Positions 48,555 through 60,311 of a stretch of DNA of 64,000 bases are shown piece by piece. Location: contig JALMGJ010000015.1 in assembly GCA_023362775.1 (NCBI GenBank), forward strand, positions 11,233,501 to 11,297,500. Reading direction: 5' to 3'. The notes beneath the pieces are model-generated. The model was not told the DNA's origin and searched no databases. It saw nothing but the letters and a program-made list of their open reading frames with translations. This DNA comes from Charina bottae (lineage: Eukaryota; Chordata; Lepidosauria; Squamata; Charinaidae). The translations under genes were made by a program, and so were the position numbers. Numbering within the stretch: the first letter of the stretch is position 1; the number at the start of each line of letters is the position of its first letter.

Positions 48555-48870
48555 TCCAGGTTGATCATGACTCTGGCTGACTACATGGACATATTCATGT
48601 TTTTCTTCTTGACAAAAATATAGTCATTGCTTTTCTCCAGAATATTTCTCTCCCCCCCCCCCCCCCATCTACAGTCTAGGGGTTTCCTGCTGGAAATTTC
48701 CCATTCACGGCTAACCGACTCAATCCTGGTCATGTTTTTACAGATCAACTAATGTCAGCTAGATCCTGCCACTTTCTGTGACTCCAAACTCACCCTGGAG
48801 TTGGGCTCCATTCCTAGTGATTATGTGGACACATCCATGTTAGTAATTGTAAAGTATTAGATTTCTTTTA
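48555..48870 (-). mobile_element. Diverged SINE body with C-tract
   Basis: Again the GACTACATGGACATATTCATG module, twice (about 48575 and 48820), as at 38155-38500. A run of about 17 C is at 48651-48667. Old and badly decayed. Confidence 0.45.
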
Positions 48871-48938
48871 TAGGTACTATTCTGATACTATAATATGTAA
48901 GCTCTCTTTCTTCAAATGCACTCTGACTTCAATAAGGT

Positions 48939-49174
48939 TGTTTTTTTTTAATCAGTTCGGTCATGTCCAATTCTCAGACTGCTTGGACTGAGAATTCCTG
49001 CAGTCCCTGCAGTTTTCTTGGCAAGATTTTTTCAGAAGTGGTTTGCCATTGCCTCCTTCCTAGGGCTGAAAAAAGTGACTGGCCCAAGGTCACCCATATG
49101 GCTTTGTGGGACTAGAACTCATGGTCTCCTGGTTTCTAGCCCGATGCCTTAACCACTACACCAAACTAGCTCTC
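48939..49174 (-). mobile_element. tRNA-derived SINE with BovB-like tail
   Basis: The minus strand has the head AGTTTGGTGTAGTGGTTAAG, B box GAGTTCTAGTCC, GGTGACCTTGGGCCAGTCAC, GGCAATGGCAAACCACTTCT, CTTGCCAAGAAAACTGCAGG and a 3' end GGACATGACCGAACTGA recalling the BovB end. The 10-bp TCAATAAGGT lies at 48929-48938 and 49175-49184. Confidence 0.92.
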
Positions 49175-49184
49175 TCAATAAGGT

Positions 49185-50470
49185 AATAGATGCATAATAG
49201 AAATAAAGAGAAGTAGATGATAAAACAGTTCTAGATAGTTTATTCATTTAAATGATGATTTCCAAGAAAATGTTCTGCTGAGATTGGTAAGGCCATATGC
49301 AAAGTTAGAGGCACATGCAGTAAAAGTTAGTGAAATCACATGCCATTATATTCAGCAAAAGTGGAGGTCCAATTCCTCTATTCATCCAGGGAGTCCTTTT
49401 GCACTAATGTTATAGAGGACTGAAATAAGGGAAACTCTCTATGGGTTCTGTGGATGACCTGGAAGCATGAAGGAACCGACAGCAAATAGTTTCTGGGGGT
49501 AGGGAAAGATCCAGAGATGGATAGGCTTGACACTGATGGGCTTCAATCTAGTTGTCCAGACCCATACAGACCAGTGCTTCCAGGAGACCCTCTATGGTGA
49601 AGCTGCCAGAACAGACCATCCCAAAAGTTCTCCAACTGCAACTACAGTAGCCTCTTATGTTTTAATGAATACTATCTTTAGAATTCCAATAGTAATGACA
49701 TTAAAATAATTTCTCCTACTGGCTCACCATAATTCAACCTACTAAATAACACTGTCAGAAAAGATCTGCTCTGACTTGTTGACTGAGTTCAAAGGATGAG
49801 GTTTCCTTTTCCAAATGGGAAGTAATAACAATGAGCATAATAAAACATTTCTAATGTGTGGCCTTTATTATATTCCGAGAGAGAAAAAGAAAAAGCTATT
49901 GTGAAAGCATTCTTGGGGCAGAGTAGTAACGTTTAGAAGAAATAAATTAACTAATTTTCATGCCTGCCACTGTGTGTTTAATATTATGTTTGGCCATTTC
50001 ACCCATAATGTCAAAACCCCTTTTAGTATAGAGTATAAAGAAGCATTACTCAGGTATAATATTCCATACATTAACCTCAATTACATGCATAGATTGGGGC
50101 TTTTTTCTCCCTAATTTTAGGCAGTTCTTATTTTATTTTTGTATGCAGAAGCTCTCTGATAACACTTTAGCTCAGACTTTTACTTTACCCCAGCATAAAT
50201 GTCATTATGGAAAGCCTTTTGATTCTATTGGAGAAGCTGCAATTCCAAACAAATAATGTTAAGAATTGGTAAAAGTATCGAAGTAGAATCAAGGTCAGAT
50301 TCACTGTCATCCTTAGAAGTGCATTGTTTCACTTTGAACCACTCACTCGTTGCTAGTCCAACCTACCCCTCAGGGAAGGAGGAGGTATGGAACACCTATT
50401 TGTGCTCCTGAAGAAAAGACTGGATAGAAATATAATAAATAAAACCAGAGTCTTTAGGATCAATCCTTTG
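49185..50470. other. Non-coding stretch
   Basis: Nothing recognised. Confidence 0.5.
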
Positions 50471-50475
50471 GAATA

Positions 50476-50770
50476 TAATGGATGAAGAAAGTACATCTCC
50501 CATCTTCCATTCTCCTTACTTTCTACAGAGGCACTATAGAGAGTGTACTTACAAGCTGTATTTCCATCTGGTTTGGAGGCTGTAGGGCCTCAGATAGAAA
50601 GTCTGTGCAGAGAGTGGTAAGGGCAGCAGAAAAGATAATTGGGATATCTCTGCCCCTCATCCAAGATTTAGCACATGGATGCTGTTTGTCCAGAGCTCGA
50701 AAGATCATCAGTGATGCCTCCCATCCTAATCAGAAGCTAGGTCACACACACAGCCACAGTGTTTGTGCAA
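50476..50770 (+). pseudogene. LINE reverse transcriptase C-terminal remnant
   Basis: The frame reads 'LLTFYRGTIESVLTSCISIW' then 'DRKSVQRVVRAAEKIIG', 'LPLIQDL' and 'RARKIISDASHPN'. This is the conserved stretch just after the reverse transcriptase fingers/palm in fish and reptile CR1/L2/Rex1-type LINEs. About 85 codons remain; start and end are broken. Different from the L2 at 8418. It could be the coding counterpart of the 3' end at 7945, but that link is a guess. Confidence 0.7.
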
Positions 50771-50787
50771 CATGCTTAATGGGGTAA

Positions 50788-51489
50788 AGGACATGTTTAG
50801 CATGTCATCCAGACATCACAAGCTAATCTGTGGGGGATGAGGGGGAGGGACAGTTTTATCTCAAAACAGTCCCAGGGCTAAAACCAAGTTCATCAGATGT
50901 ATCATGGAACAGAAGTGTAGTAGAGGATAAAATCTCTGTTCCTGTTTTTGGCAAGGAAACTACTGCCTAGAGTGACCCTGTAAGAATGGGGCTTCTCTAG
51001 TAACTTCACCTCACTGATCTTAACACTTTTCTTTCCCTTCTCTCCCACTGCCCATTGCCACATAGGGATAAAGTAAGAGGAGAAATGGGTGGAGGTCAGT
51101 AAGCCTACCCCAACATTGCTATGGTGGCTCTGAACATGATCAGACCATTGTGGATATTTTTTACAGGAAAAGTAAAACAACAAGAGCAACAGTAGCAGCA
51201 GCAACAACATGGCTTGCTTCCCTGTGTGGTGATTGAGGTTCCTACAAAGGTTATTTCTGATTGTCTGCTCTGGATTGAGGAGGAAAAACATTTACTCTGT
51301 GGTAGTGGCTGACTGGGTTAGATCTATACTCACTAGTACAGTTAGTGAGTGATGCTAGATTTGCCCAGCATGATAAGCCATAATGGTTTGGTGTGCTATG
51401 TAACTCTGATAAAATCTGCAGTTGAAATTTATTACAAAGCAGCACAGAGATGGCATGGAAGAAAGCATTCAACAACTGTTAAGTAAAAA
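50788..51489. other. Non-coding stretch
   Basis: Nothing recognised. Confidence 0.5.
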
Positions 51490-51806
51490 TCAGCTTAGAC
51501 CTGAAAGGAAAGAAGGAGTGAGGAAGAAACTCAAGACTGGCCTGCTTTGACTTTCTTTGGTATAAGAGAGAGGAGAAAGAATTTCTGGCAGGCATTCAAG
51601 ATTCTGTTATTATACCCTATAACTATAAAGCAGAATTCCTCTAGTCCTTGTAGTAACTATTTCCTGACCTGACCTAAGGCAGTGTTTCTCAACCTTGGCA
51701 ACTTTAAGATGTGTGGACTTCAACTCCCAGAGAATTCTGGGAGTTGATGTCCACACATCTTAAAGTTCCAATAGTTGAGAAATGCTGTTCTAAGGGCTGA
51801 CATTTA
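51490..51806 (+). mobile_element. Solo-LTR-like repeat, copy 6, with nested hAT
   Basis: GAAAGGAAAGAAGG..., GCATTCAAGATTCTGTTATT, TATAAAGCAGAATTCC, TTTCCTGACCTGACC, then interrupted by the hairpin at 51680-51787 and resuming with GGGCTGACA: the same order as copy 1 at 11540-11826. Confidence 0.6.
51680..51787. mobile_element. hAT palindromic MITE (108 bp)
   Basis: Almost the whole element is one hairpin: CAGTGTTTCTCAAC at the left, GTTGAGAAATGCTG at the right, centre CCCAGAGAATTCTGGG. Flanks ACCTAAGG and TTCTAAGG agree at six of eight bases, an aged hAT duplication. A half copy is at 11869. Confidence 0.88.
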
Positions 51807-52074
51807 TTGAACAAACTCTTGTAACTATAAAACTAGTTTAATGTGATTGTTAATTAGCCAAGAATTCTACTGAAATTTTGGTCTCAAAACCAGGTTCTTT
51901 TCCAAATAAAAATAGAATTCTTTAGAAAATGCAGGAAAAAAATATGCGCAAGTATGTTTCCCTTCTTACCAACCTGGGGAAAAATGGAACTGGATTTGGA
52001 GGAAGGGTTAGCAGCAGTTTTGCAAATGGTCTTGGAAAGAGTTGCTATCAACTGTGTAATATTGTAGTTCAAAA
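51807..52074. other. Short non-coding stretch
   Basis: Nothing recognised. Confidence 0.5.
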
Positions 52075-52084
52075 AGTTAGAACT

Positions 52085-52330
52085 CGGAGCCCTTGGTGTT
52101 CTCTGAGCTTGGTTGTTTGTTTGCAGATGTTTCATTATCCAACATCATCCATGCAAGTAAGTGCAGCAGGACAAGCTACTGTATATGAACAGGGAGCAAA
52201 CCCAACACTTACTTGCATGGATGATGTTACCCAGTTGGGTATTGAAACGTCTGCAAACAAACAACCAAACTCAGAGAGGACCAAGGACTCCACAGTTCAA
52301 CCCTGAGCTACAGATATTCTCTTCTATTGG
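52085..52330. mobile_element. Second Penelope-like foldback element (246 bp)
   Basis: Perfect 10-bp duplication AGTTAGAACT at 52075-52084 and 52331-52340. Left arm about 52095-52160, right arm about 52206-52286, in inverted orientation. The right arm has a small hairpin (ACCC 52229-52232, GGGT 52237-52240) before GAAAC (52244-52248) and CGTCTGC; the left arm lacks that hairpin. Sequence differs from the element at 40268 but the architecture is the same. Confidence 0.7.
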
Positions 52331-52340
52331 AGTTAGAACT

Positions 52341-54180
52341 TAATCAGATAGTTATTTTACACAACACAATTCCCACAGGTGCAGACATATAATGCTTACA
52401 ATATAAAAGGAATGGTAAAAATAAATCAAGATGATTTGGAATAATTATTTCAGTTAATTATTAAAGGACCCAAATAAATGATTATGATTTTGAGCTGAAA
52501 GGCAAATTCTCAGGAACCTATAACAGCACATTTCTCTAACAAATTACAGCTGTTGCACACTCAGGACACATAATGTTTATGTGAGCTATAGAAACTGAGG
52601 CTATCCAAGTTGATAGCATTTTTATCAGCATAACAGAAGCAACAGAGAAGGGGTGGGATTTGCAAGACACATTGCATTTTTTTAAGTGACATAACAGAAA
52701 CTGGCCTAAGATGGTAAGCTTTTAGGATTTCTATATTTCCAATGGTTTGTGAGACAGAGAAAAGTTAAAGCTTCCCTATTGCTTCATCTTTATGATAAAC
52801 ATCCAGATGCTTGAAGAAATTAATAATAATGTCAGCATCATATTTCCATTAGCAATGCTCATGAATTCTTCTGAGATTGGAACTCCTCATCTCTCAAGAT
52901 ATTACCACTTTACTACTACTATTTTTTCCCTATGGAAGTTGCATATTCACAGGAAATATTTCCAAGGATCTGCCAATTAAGTCATCAACTTTTATTATTT
53001 TTTAAATTATATTATTCTTTGCAGTGTTTGTCTTGTATAGCCTGGAGGCTCTGGAATAAAGTGGTTTACAGATCTTATAAATAAATTTTAAATAAAAAAG
53101 AAGTCAACTTTCCAAAATAATTTGAAAGTTAAATAGGAACAAGTATTATCAGAGCTATTACAATGGGAAAAAGGTGATCTACTAATGCATTATCATGTAT
53201 CATGTTTAACTATAGTTGAGATGCATTAATGAAATAATACATTTTTTTAATATTGCAGACCTTCATGAAATCTGAAATTTGCATATATCAATTGAGTGGG
53301 GAATTAGGTCCATTAAATTAAAATGTAATCCACTGGGGTCCATTTTAATAGAGCTTGTTGTACTTGTCCCATTATTCCTTGAGAATTTTCAATTAGAATA
53401 TTTCACTACAATTATCACAAAGCTGGTTGTCAGCTTGCTTCCTATTCAAAACTTTACTAATGTCCTTTGTGCTCTTTCTGAAAGTCTTAGAATATAGGAT
53501 GTTTCTTTAATCTGTCTTTTCAAAGGAGTTGGAGTAGATATTGCATATGTAAATGTTGTTGTCTTCTCTTTCTCCCTCTTTCTCCACCTCTCTTTATTTA
53601 ATTGCACTGATGGATGTCCATTTTCACAGGATTTGCGTTTTTGTTTTTTTCTTTCTTACTTTGGGATACATTCATGTGCATTTAAACTTCATAGTTGGCA
53701 GTAAAATATGTTTGCATTTGTTAGCTCAATCCTATACAAAGAGATTGGAATGGAGGTAAGAAAGACATACATCTATTTGGGGATGACAGAAAAAAGAAGT
53801 AGAACCCATTGAATTCAATTTCACATATTCCAAGAAAAATGCAGATAACAGTTCTACTTTGGATGTCCATTTGTCTTTCTTTTTTCTAAAATCAGGATCA
53901 GCTTACTTTCTCTGGAGACCATGGCAAGAACTGTCTTGCCTTCCTACCATCTCCTGTTAATTTCTTTCCCTTCCCAGATTTCCTAATGTTGCTTCCTCCC
54001 TCCCTCCCAGAACATTCAAAGAGAGAGAAAAAAAAGAGGCCTCTGTTATTTTTGACTAGCACTATTTACCCCACCTCTCTAAAGTTTTCTTTAACAGTGA
54101 CATTTTGGGTTTTGCTGATAAATATTAACTAGCCACTAGAAGGGCCATCCAATAACTGCACTGTTTCTGCCATTTCTGGA
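52341..54180. other. Non-coding stretch
   Basis: Nothing recognised. Confidence 0.5.
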
Positions 54181-54182
54181 GT

Positions 54183-54327
54183 AAAATAAAATAAAATAAA
54201 ATAAAATAAAATAAATAAAATAAAATAAAATAAAATAAAATAAAATAAAATAAAATAAAATAAAATAAAATAAAATAAAATAAAATAAAATAAAATAAAA
54301 TAAAATAAAATAAAATAAAATAAAATA
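54183..54327. repeat. (AAAAT)n pentanucleotide array
   Basis: About 145 bp, one 4-bp interruption. Same unit as 3587-3850 on the other strand. No LINE end seen beside it. Confidence 0.95.
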
Positions 54328-56395
54328 TAGACAAATGTGAAAAGGATGAATGAATTGCTAACTAATGGATCTTGAAATGAATGACATTTTGATGGATGAA
54401 ACCCAGAATGAATGGGGCTTTTAGTAATTAAGACAATTGTATTTCTGAAAGGGGTGAAGAAATCTCCATGTCCCTAGTAGTGATTAAGATGTTTGCTTTC
54501 TACTTGTACTACCCCAACAAGAAAGAACGCCATAAGAAACTAGTAACCATATGCCTTCCATCTAGACAGCAAGTACTGGAGATGGCTGAATTAATGGTGA
54601 AATAAGAACAGATCAGGTCCCACAAGGATGTGAAGCCGAATGGTTGTGTTTCAAACATTCTTTATTCCTTTGCATATAGGTTAGAACAAAGTCAGAAGAT
54701 AACTGAATATAATAATTAAATTTTCTTCTTTTTTCATCTTATAGCCCTGGTAGAAGGTTCAGAGGAAACTGCTAAAATCCTACTACTCTACTGGCTAGTT
54801 TAGTAGGGCACTGTCATACCATCATGCCTTTTGTCCCTTTTAGTGTGTCTCTGTGTATGCATGTGCGTGTATGTATTACTCTCTCTTTTTCAAAACTTTT
54901 TTGCTCCTGACATCTGATGACATATAGAGGCTCTCCACTCATCTTTGCCCAGTTTACATAACTGATAATGTAACTTGTCCAAGCCTCTTTTAAAGAATGC
55001 AAATCACCTTGCTTTAGTCCTTTGACATGCAAATTTCCTTTGATGCAAGCTTTTCAAATGCAAATGCTTCCAATCTATGCTCTCTCTTTTTAAAAGTAAC
55101 TATTACTGTTGGTGCAGAACTTTTAGTAGCATACCTTATTTCAGATACTTTTCTTTCTCTTTTGGATATTTGATCTGGGAAAAACAAATGCTAGTGTACT
55201 TTGACATTAGCATTCTCTCCACTGTGAGGTTTGGTGGAATTATTTTACAGACTTAACTGGCATTGAGTAGCAGTTTGGGGTGGATCACATGGAGGAAGTA
55301 GCAGTAGATCTCAGAGAAAATCCCTCCATTTCTTGTAATCTTGTACTTCTTGTAATCTTGTACTTCTTCTCACAGTGTGTTTGGATTCATATCAGTCATT
55401 AGGATCAGAACCAATTCTCAGTGGTAATGTTTGTGCATGCAGAATATTCCAGATTCAATGCGTCCATTTTGAGCAGAATCAGTTCACATTTTGTCAAATC
55501 CAGAGATAATTACTGCTAAAGCTGAAGGGCCTTGTAATAAGACTCCTTTCCACAAATATATAAACATGAAAGAGCCGTCTATGGCAGAATTTGTCCAAAT
55601 ATAAACATGCATTAAAGCAAAACAAACAAAAGTGTCTATTGACATTTTGTTATCTATTCCTCAGGACCTCTGGAATTCCTGAACAATGTTTGGAATCCAT
55701 CCTGTACATTTTAGAACTTAGCAGTTAACTTGAGCGTACTAAAGTGCCACACAAGAGATTTTGCAAAATCAGAGGCGAGGGTGGGTAACTTGACCTTTAT
55801 ATGAAAACTGACCACCTCTAGCAATACAGTAACCTTGCGAACTATTGTATATCAGACACATATTATTATAAAACTATAGATATGGAGACTTCTTCCATCT
55901 AAGCTCCCTACTAAGCAAATCATACACTGAGTACAGCTCTGCTATCCTGTATTCATGATGAAATTAGGCATCAGTCTTGTTACTTCCCATTGCTTAGGTT
56001 ACAGTTGAAAAATAAAGTTTTTAGCCGGTCTATTATCTGGCTAACTGGCACTTTACAGATGGCTTTTATTGCCCTGTAACTGATGTTAAAAACAAAACAA
56101 AACAAAGCCCTTTTTGTACTGGTATCGCTTCTGTCTGTACAAAATGCTTCCTACTTATGGCTTGATTTCCCTTTTCTCGTGTGCTAGGTATAATCCTCAG
56201 ACTGCTTACAGCATCTAGTAAACCTTCTGAGAGAGTCACAGTCCTGCTGGCTGACTGTTCAAGAAGTTTATCCATGTTTCACCTTCTAGAAATAGATGGA
56301 TGATCATTTGTCACGGGATGCACCTACAAAATAGGTAAATATGGCCAATAGGACCGATACAGTTGCTGGCAATACCATTATAATAATGCTGTTCT
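54328..56395. other. Non-coding stretch
   Basis: Nothing recognised. Confidence 0.5.
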
Positions 56396-56799
56396 AACCA
56401 TATTGGTACTCCAGCAAAGGAGATCGTTACCTTGTCGTGGTGCTGGAGCTTGAGCACCTCAATGAAACCATGAGCTAAACCGTGAAGGGACACGCAAGAG
56501 GGGAAGGTCATGGCAGAGAGGTCAGACTAAATACGATCCCTGGGGAAGGTAATGGCAACCCACCCCAGTATTCTTGCCGTGAAAACTAAATGGATCAGTA
56601 CAACCAGAGATATGTCGGTATACCATCGGAAGATGGGACTCCCAGGTCAGAAGATGGTCAAAATGCTACTGGGGAGGAACAGAGGATAAGTTCAACTAGC
56701 CCCAGATGTGATGACGCAGCTAGCTCAAAGCCGAAAGGATGGCTAGCGGCCGACGGTGCTGGTGGTGAATGACCAATCCGATGTTCTAAAGATCAACAC

Positions 56800-57268
56800 A
56801 CTATAGGAACCTGGAATGTAAGATCTATGAGCCACGGCAAATTGGATGTGGTTATTGGTGAGATGTCAAGATTAAATATAGACATTTTAGGTGTCAGTGA
56901 ACTGAAATGGACTGGAATGGGCCACTTCACATCAGATGACCACCAGATCTACTACTGTGGACAAGAGGACCACAGAAGAAATGGAGTAGCCTTCATAATT
57001 AATAATAAAGTGGCTAAAGCAGTGCTTGGATACAATCCAAAAAATGATAGAATGATCTCAATTTGAATTCAGGGTAAGCCATTTAACATCACAGTGATCC
57101 AAATATATGCCCCAACCACAGATGCTGAAGAAGCAGAAGTAGATCAGTTCTATGAGGATCTGCAGCACCTACTGGATAATACGCCAAAAAGAGATGTTAT
57201 TTTCATTACAGGAGACTGGAATGCTAAGGTGGGTAGTCAAACGACACCTGGAATTACAGGCAAGCATG
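56800..57268 (+). pseudogene. BovB endonuclease domain, broken
   Basis: AP-type endonuclease region, which nicks the target DNA to prime reverse transcription. TWNVRSM is read just upstream of 56827, then 'NIDILGVSELKWTGMG', 'RRNGVAFIIN', 'VIQIYAPT' and 'FITGDWNAKVG', the expected blocks of RTE endonucleases. An in-frame TGA at about 57064 lies between ISI and IQGKPF where Arg would be expected (CGA to TGA). Interrupted by the hAT right after 'GKHGLG'; the next residues, 'EQNEAGHRLIEFCEDN', resume at 60277. Confidence 0.88.
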
Positions 57269-57276
57269 GTCTGGGA

Positions 57277-60268
57277 CAGGGGTCGGCAAACTTTTTATGC
57301 CGGGAGCCATTTTGACATGCTCGTGCACATTTTGAAATGCTCGAGAGCCAGCGGGCGGGGGCCAATCGCGTAGAAGGGGGCGAGGTTTGTGGGCAGGAGC
57401 CAATCGCGTGGAAGGGGGTGGGGTTTGGGGGCGGGATCCAATCGTGTGGAAGGGGTGGGGTTTGGGGGCGGGATCCAATCGCGTGGAAGGGCTGCGCTGC
57501 GCTTGGCCGGCCACCCCAATCCTCGCTCACCTTCCATTGCCGGTCCTCGCAGGCTGCCGGGGACGCTCCCGTCCCCCTGCACCCCAGCTCTCCAAGGCCG
57601 GGGCCACCCTCTCTGCCGATCCCTTTGACGGAGGAGGGACCAGCGTGCCTTGGGAGCTGCTGCTGGCGGCATGTCTGGGCGAGGCGCGTGGGCGGAGCTG
57701 CCCGTCTGGCACTTGGGCGCTCCCGAGCCTCTTCCCTTCTCCCTCGCCACGTTCGGACATTGAGGCCAGGCAAAGCCGGGCGGTCGCGCAGGGGTGAGGC
57801 GCGGAGTCCCGCTCCTGCACCTACCGCCACATCCGTCCATTACCGGCCTCTCTCCCCATGTCCGGCGGGTGCCCATGCCAGAATCCCCGCGACCCGGAGG
57901 CAGCGACTGCTCGGAGGGCCCCAGCGAGAAGAGGCGCGTGATCCCCGGTGGATCCCTTCCAGGGGCCGCGGGGCTTCCCCGCTTTCCTCCCAAGGAGGCC
58001 TCGACGGCGCACCCTCCCGCCCCATCAATCCCCCCACCCCGCCGTTGTGCGTCAGAGGCTGAAAGGATGTGGCAGGAACGGCCCTGGAAAGTGGGGCCTG
58101 CGGAGCACCACCTTTGGGGAGGAGGGTCCAGCCGGCAAGCAATGGCGGCGCCGGAGTTTTCGCCGGAGCGGCTGGCGCGCTGGCTGGCCGAGGCATCCAG
58201 GCGCTGAGCAAGGGCGCGGGCCCAGGACACGAGCAACCCGCCTTGGCGCTCCTGGAAAAGCGGCCGCGGGAGGCCCGCCAGGTGCACCCTCCCGCCCCAT
58301 CAATCCCCCCACCCCACCGTTCGGCACCCTCTCCCCCGGTAACCCGAGCCCTGCGGCGGCCGGGGGAAGCCAAGCCAGGCGGGGGTGCAGCGGGGCTCAG
58401 CGGCACGCTGAGGGCGAAGAGCCGCCTGCTCTCCCCTTGGCCGCCTCCAGTCGCTACAGTCGCCCCGCCGGAACGGAGCCTGGCTTGGCTCCCCCGGCCA
58501 CCGCAGGGCTCGGGTTAGCGGGGGGAGAGGACACCGAACAGCGGAGTGGGGGGGTGCACCCGGCGGGACCGCAGGGACCCTCCGGAGAGGCAGCTCGAAA
58601 GCAGTTTCGGGGTGGTAGTTTTTTAAGCGGGCCTGTGCGGTGGCTGCTTTTCTCTCCCCACAGACAGCGCGGGGTTTCCAGGGGAGGAGCGCCTGGCAAT
58701 TAAGCGATAGGGAAGGAGGAACGAAATGGGGCATGTGGCTTGTTTGTAGCGATTCCGCCCATCTCGCGAGGTTTCTCCAACTTGAATGGCCTTCTGTCAT
58801 TAAGGGCAGCTTCTCCCTTTAACACAAGACTGAAACTGCGCTTTTCCGGCCTTCCTTTTTCAAAGAGGGAGAAGTGCGGGGGGGGAGGGGGTTAAGCAGA
58901 TTTTAAAATGCACTCGCTCAGTAAGCGACTGCCGTTTGCGCTGCAAGCTGGCCTCCCAGGTGGGAAAGGGGGCGGCATTAACGCGACACAGACCGGGGAT
59001 AGGCCGGACTCGGTCCCGATGTAACCCCGCCGTTAGGTCTCAAAAGCATCTGCTCGGCCCAGCAGGAACTCGTCCGCTGCAAGCAGAACTCCGGCCGGCC
59101 TCCTTCCAGAGGACCCGCCCACCCGCGCTGTCTGTGGGGAGAGAAAAGCAGCCACCGCACAGGCCCGCTTAAAAAACAACCACCCCGAAACCGCTTTCAA
59201 GCCGCCTCTCCGGAGGGTCCCTGCGGTCCCGCCGGGTGCACCCCCCCACTCCGCCGTTCGGCGTCCTCTCCCCCCGCTAACCCGAGCCCTGCAGTGGCCG
59301 GGAGAGCCAAGCCAGGCTCCGTTCCGGCGGGGCGACTGTAGCGACCGGAGGCGGCCAAGGGGAGAGCAGGCGGCTCTTCGCCCTCAGCACGCCGCTGGGC
59401 CCCGCTGCACCCCCGCCTGGCTCGGCTTCCCCTGGGCACCGCAGGGCTCAGGTTAGCGGGGGGAGAGGGCGCCGACCGGCGGGCTGGGGGGATTGATGGG
59501 GCGGGAGGGTGCACCCGGCGGGCCTCCCGCGGCCGCTTCTCCAGGAGCGCCAAGGCAGGTTGCTCGCGTCCCGGGCCCGCGCCCTTGCTCAGCCAGGGCT
59601 GTTCCTGCCATATCCTTTCAGCCTCTGACGCCCAACGGCGGGGTGGGGGGATTGATGGGGCAGGAGGGTGCGCCGTCGAGGCCTCCTTGGGAGAAAAGCG
59701 GGGAAGCCCCGCGGCCCCTCGAAGGGATCCACCGGGGATCACGCGCCTCTTCTCGCTGGGGCCCTCCGAGCAGTCGCTGCCTCCGGGTCGCGGGGATTCT
59801 GGCATGGGCACCCGCCGGACATGGGGAGAGAGGCCGGGAATGGACGGATGTGGCGGTAGGTGCAGGAGCGGGACTCCCCGCCTCGCCCCTGCGCGACCGC
59901 CCGGCTTTGCCTGCCCTCAACGCCTGAACATGGCGAGGGAGATGGGAAGAGGCTCGGGAGCGCCCAAGTGCCAGACGGGCAGCTCCGCCTGCACGCCTCG
60001 CCCAGACATGCCGCCAGCAGCAGCTCCCAAGGCACGCCGGTCCCTCCTCTGTCGAAAGGAGCGGCAGAGAGCCCCGTGGGCTGTGCGCGAGGTGTGGGCG
60101 GCTGCGGGTGGCCCCAGCCTTGGAGAGCGAGAGCGCGTAAGAGCGTAAGAGTTTGGGGGCGGGATCCAATCGCGTGGAAGGGGCGGGGGTGAGTTCAGCT
60201 GTGGAAGAGCCACACTTAAGGGGCCAAAGAGCCACATGTGGCTCGCAAGCCGCCATTTCCGGCCCTTG
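57277..60268. mobile_element. Large GC-rich hAT foldback element (2,992 bp)
   Basis: Perfect 8-bp duplication GTCTGGGA (57269-57276, 60269-60276). Termini CAGGGGTCGGCAAACT and GCCATTTCCGGCCCTTG match the 535-bp element at 21084. Between them: a four-unit CCAAT/GC-box minisatellite, a long left arm (about 57588-58676), a 436-bp loop and a right arm (about 59113-60126) that is the reverse complement of the left with indels (about 115 bp at 58087-58203 only in the left arm). The content is very rich in G, C and CpG against an AT-rich neighbourhood. No transposase; the long frames on both strands mirror each other and look like GC artefacts. Confidence 0.92.
57350..57490 (+). repeat. CCAAT/GC-box minisatellite
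   Basis: Four units of 37-38 bp, each with GC-rich GGGG(C/T)GGGGTTTG and a CCAAT box (57362, 57400, 57438, 57475). A single further unit stands near the right end (CCAAT at 60166). Confidence 0.9.
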
Positions 60269-60311
60269 GTCTGGGAGAACAAAATGAAGCAGGACATAGG
60301 CTGATAGAATT

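Noticed and set aside
57350..57490. CRISPR-like regularly spaced repeats
   Set aside because: The 37-38 bp units are contiguous tandem repeats without unique spacers, in a eukaryotic transposon.
57237..60256. Many frames of 100-330 codons on both strands
   Set aside because: They lie in a GC-rich inverted repeat where stop codons are rare. Frames on opposite strands of the two arms are the same sequence, Pro/Arg/Gly-rich, with no domain.
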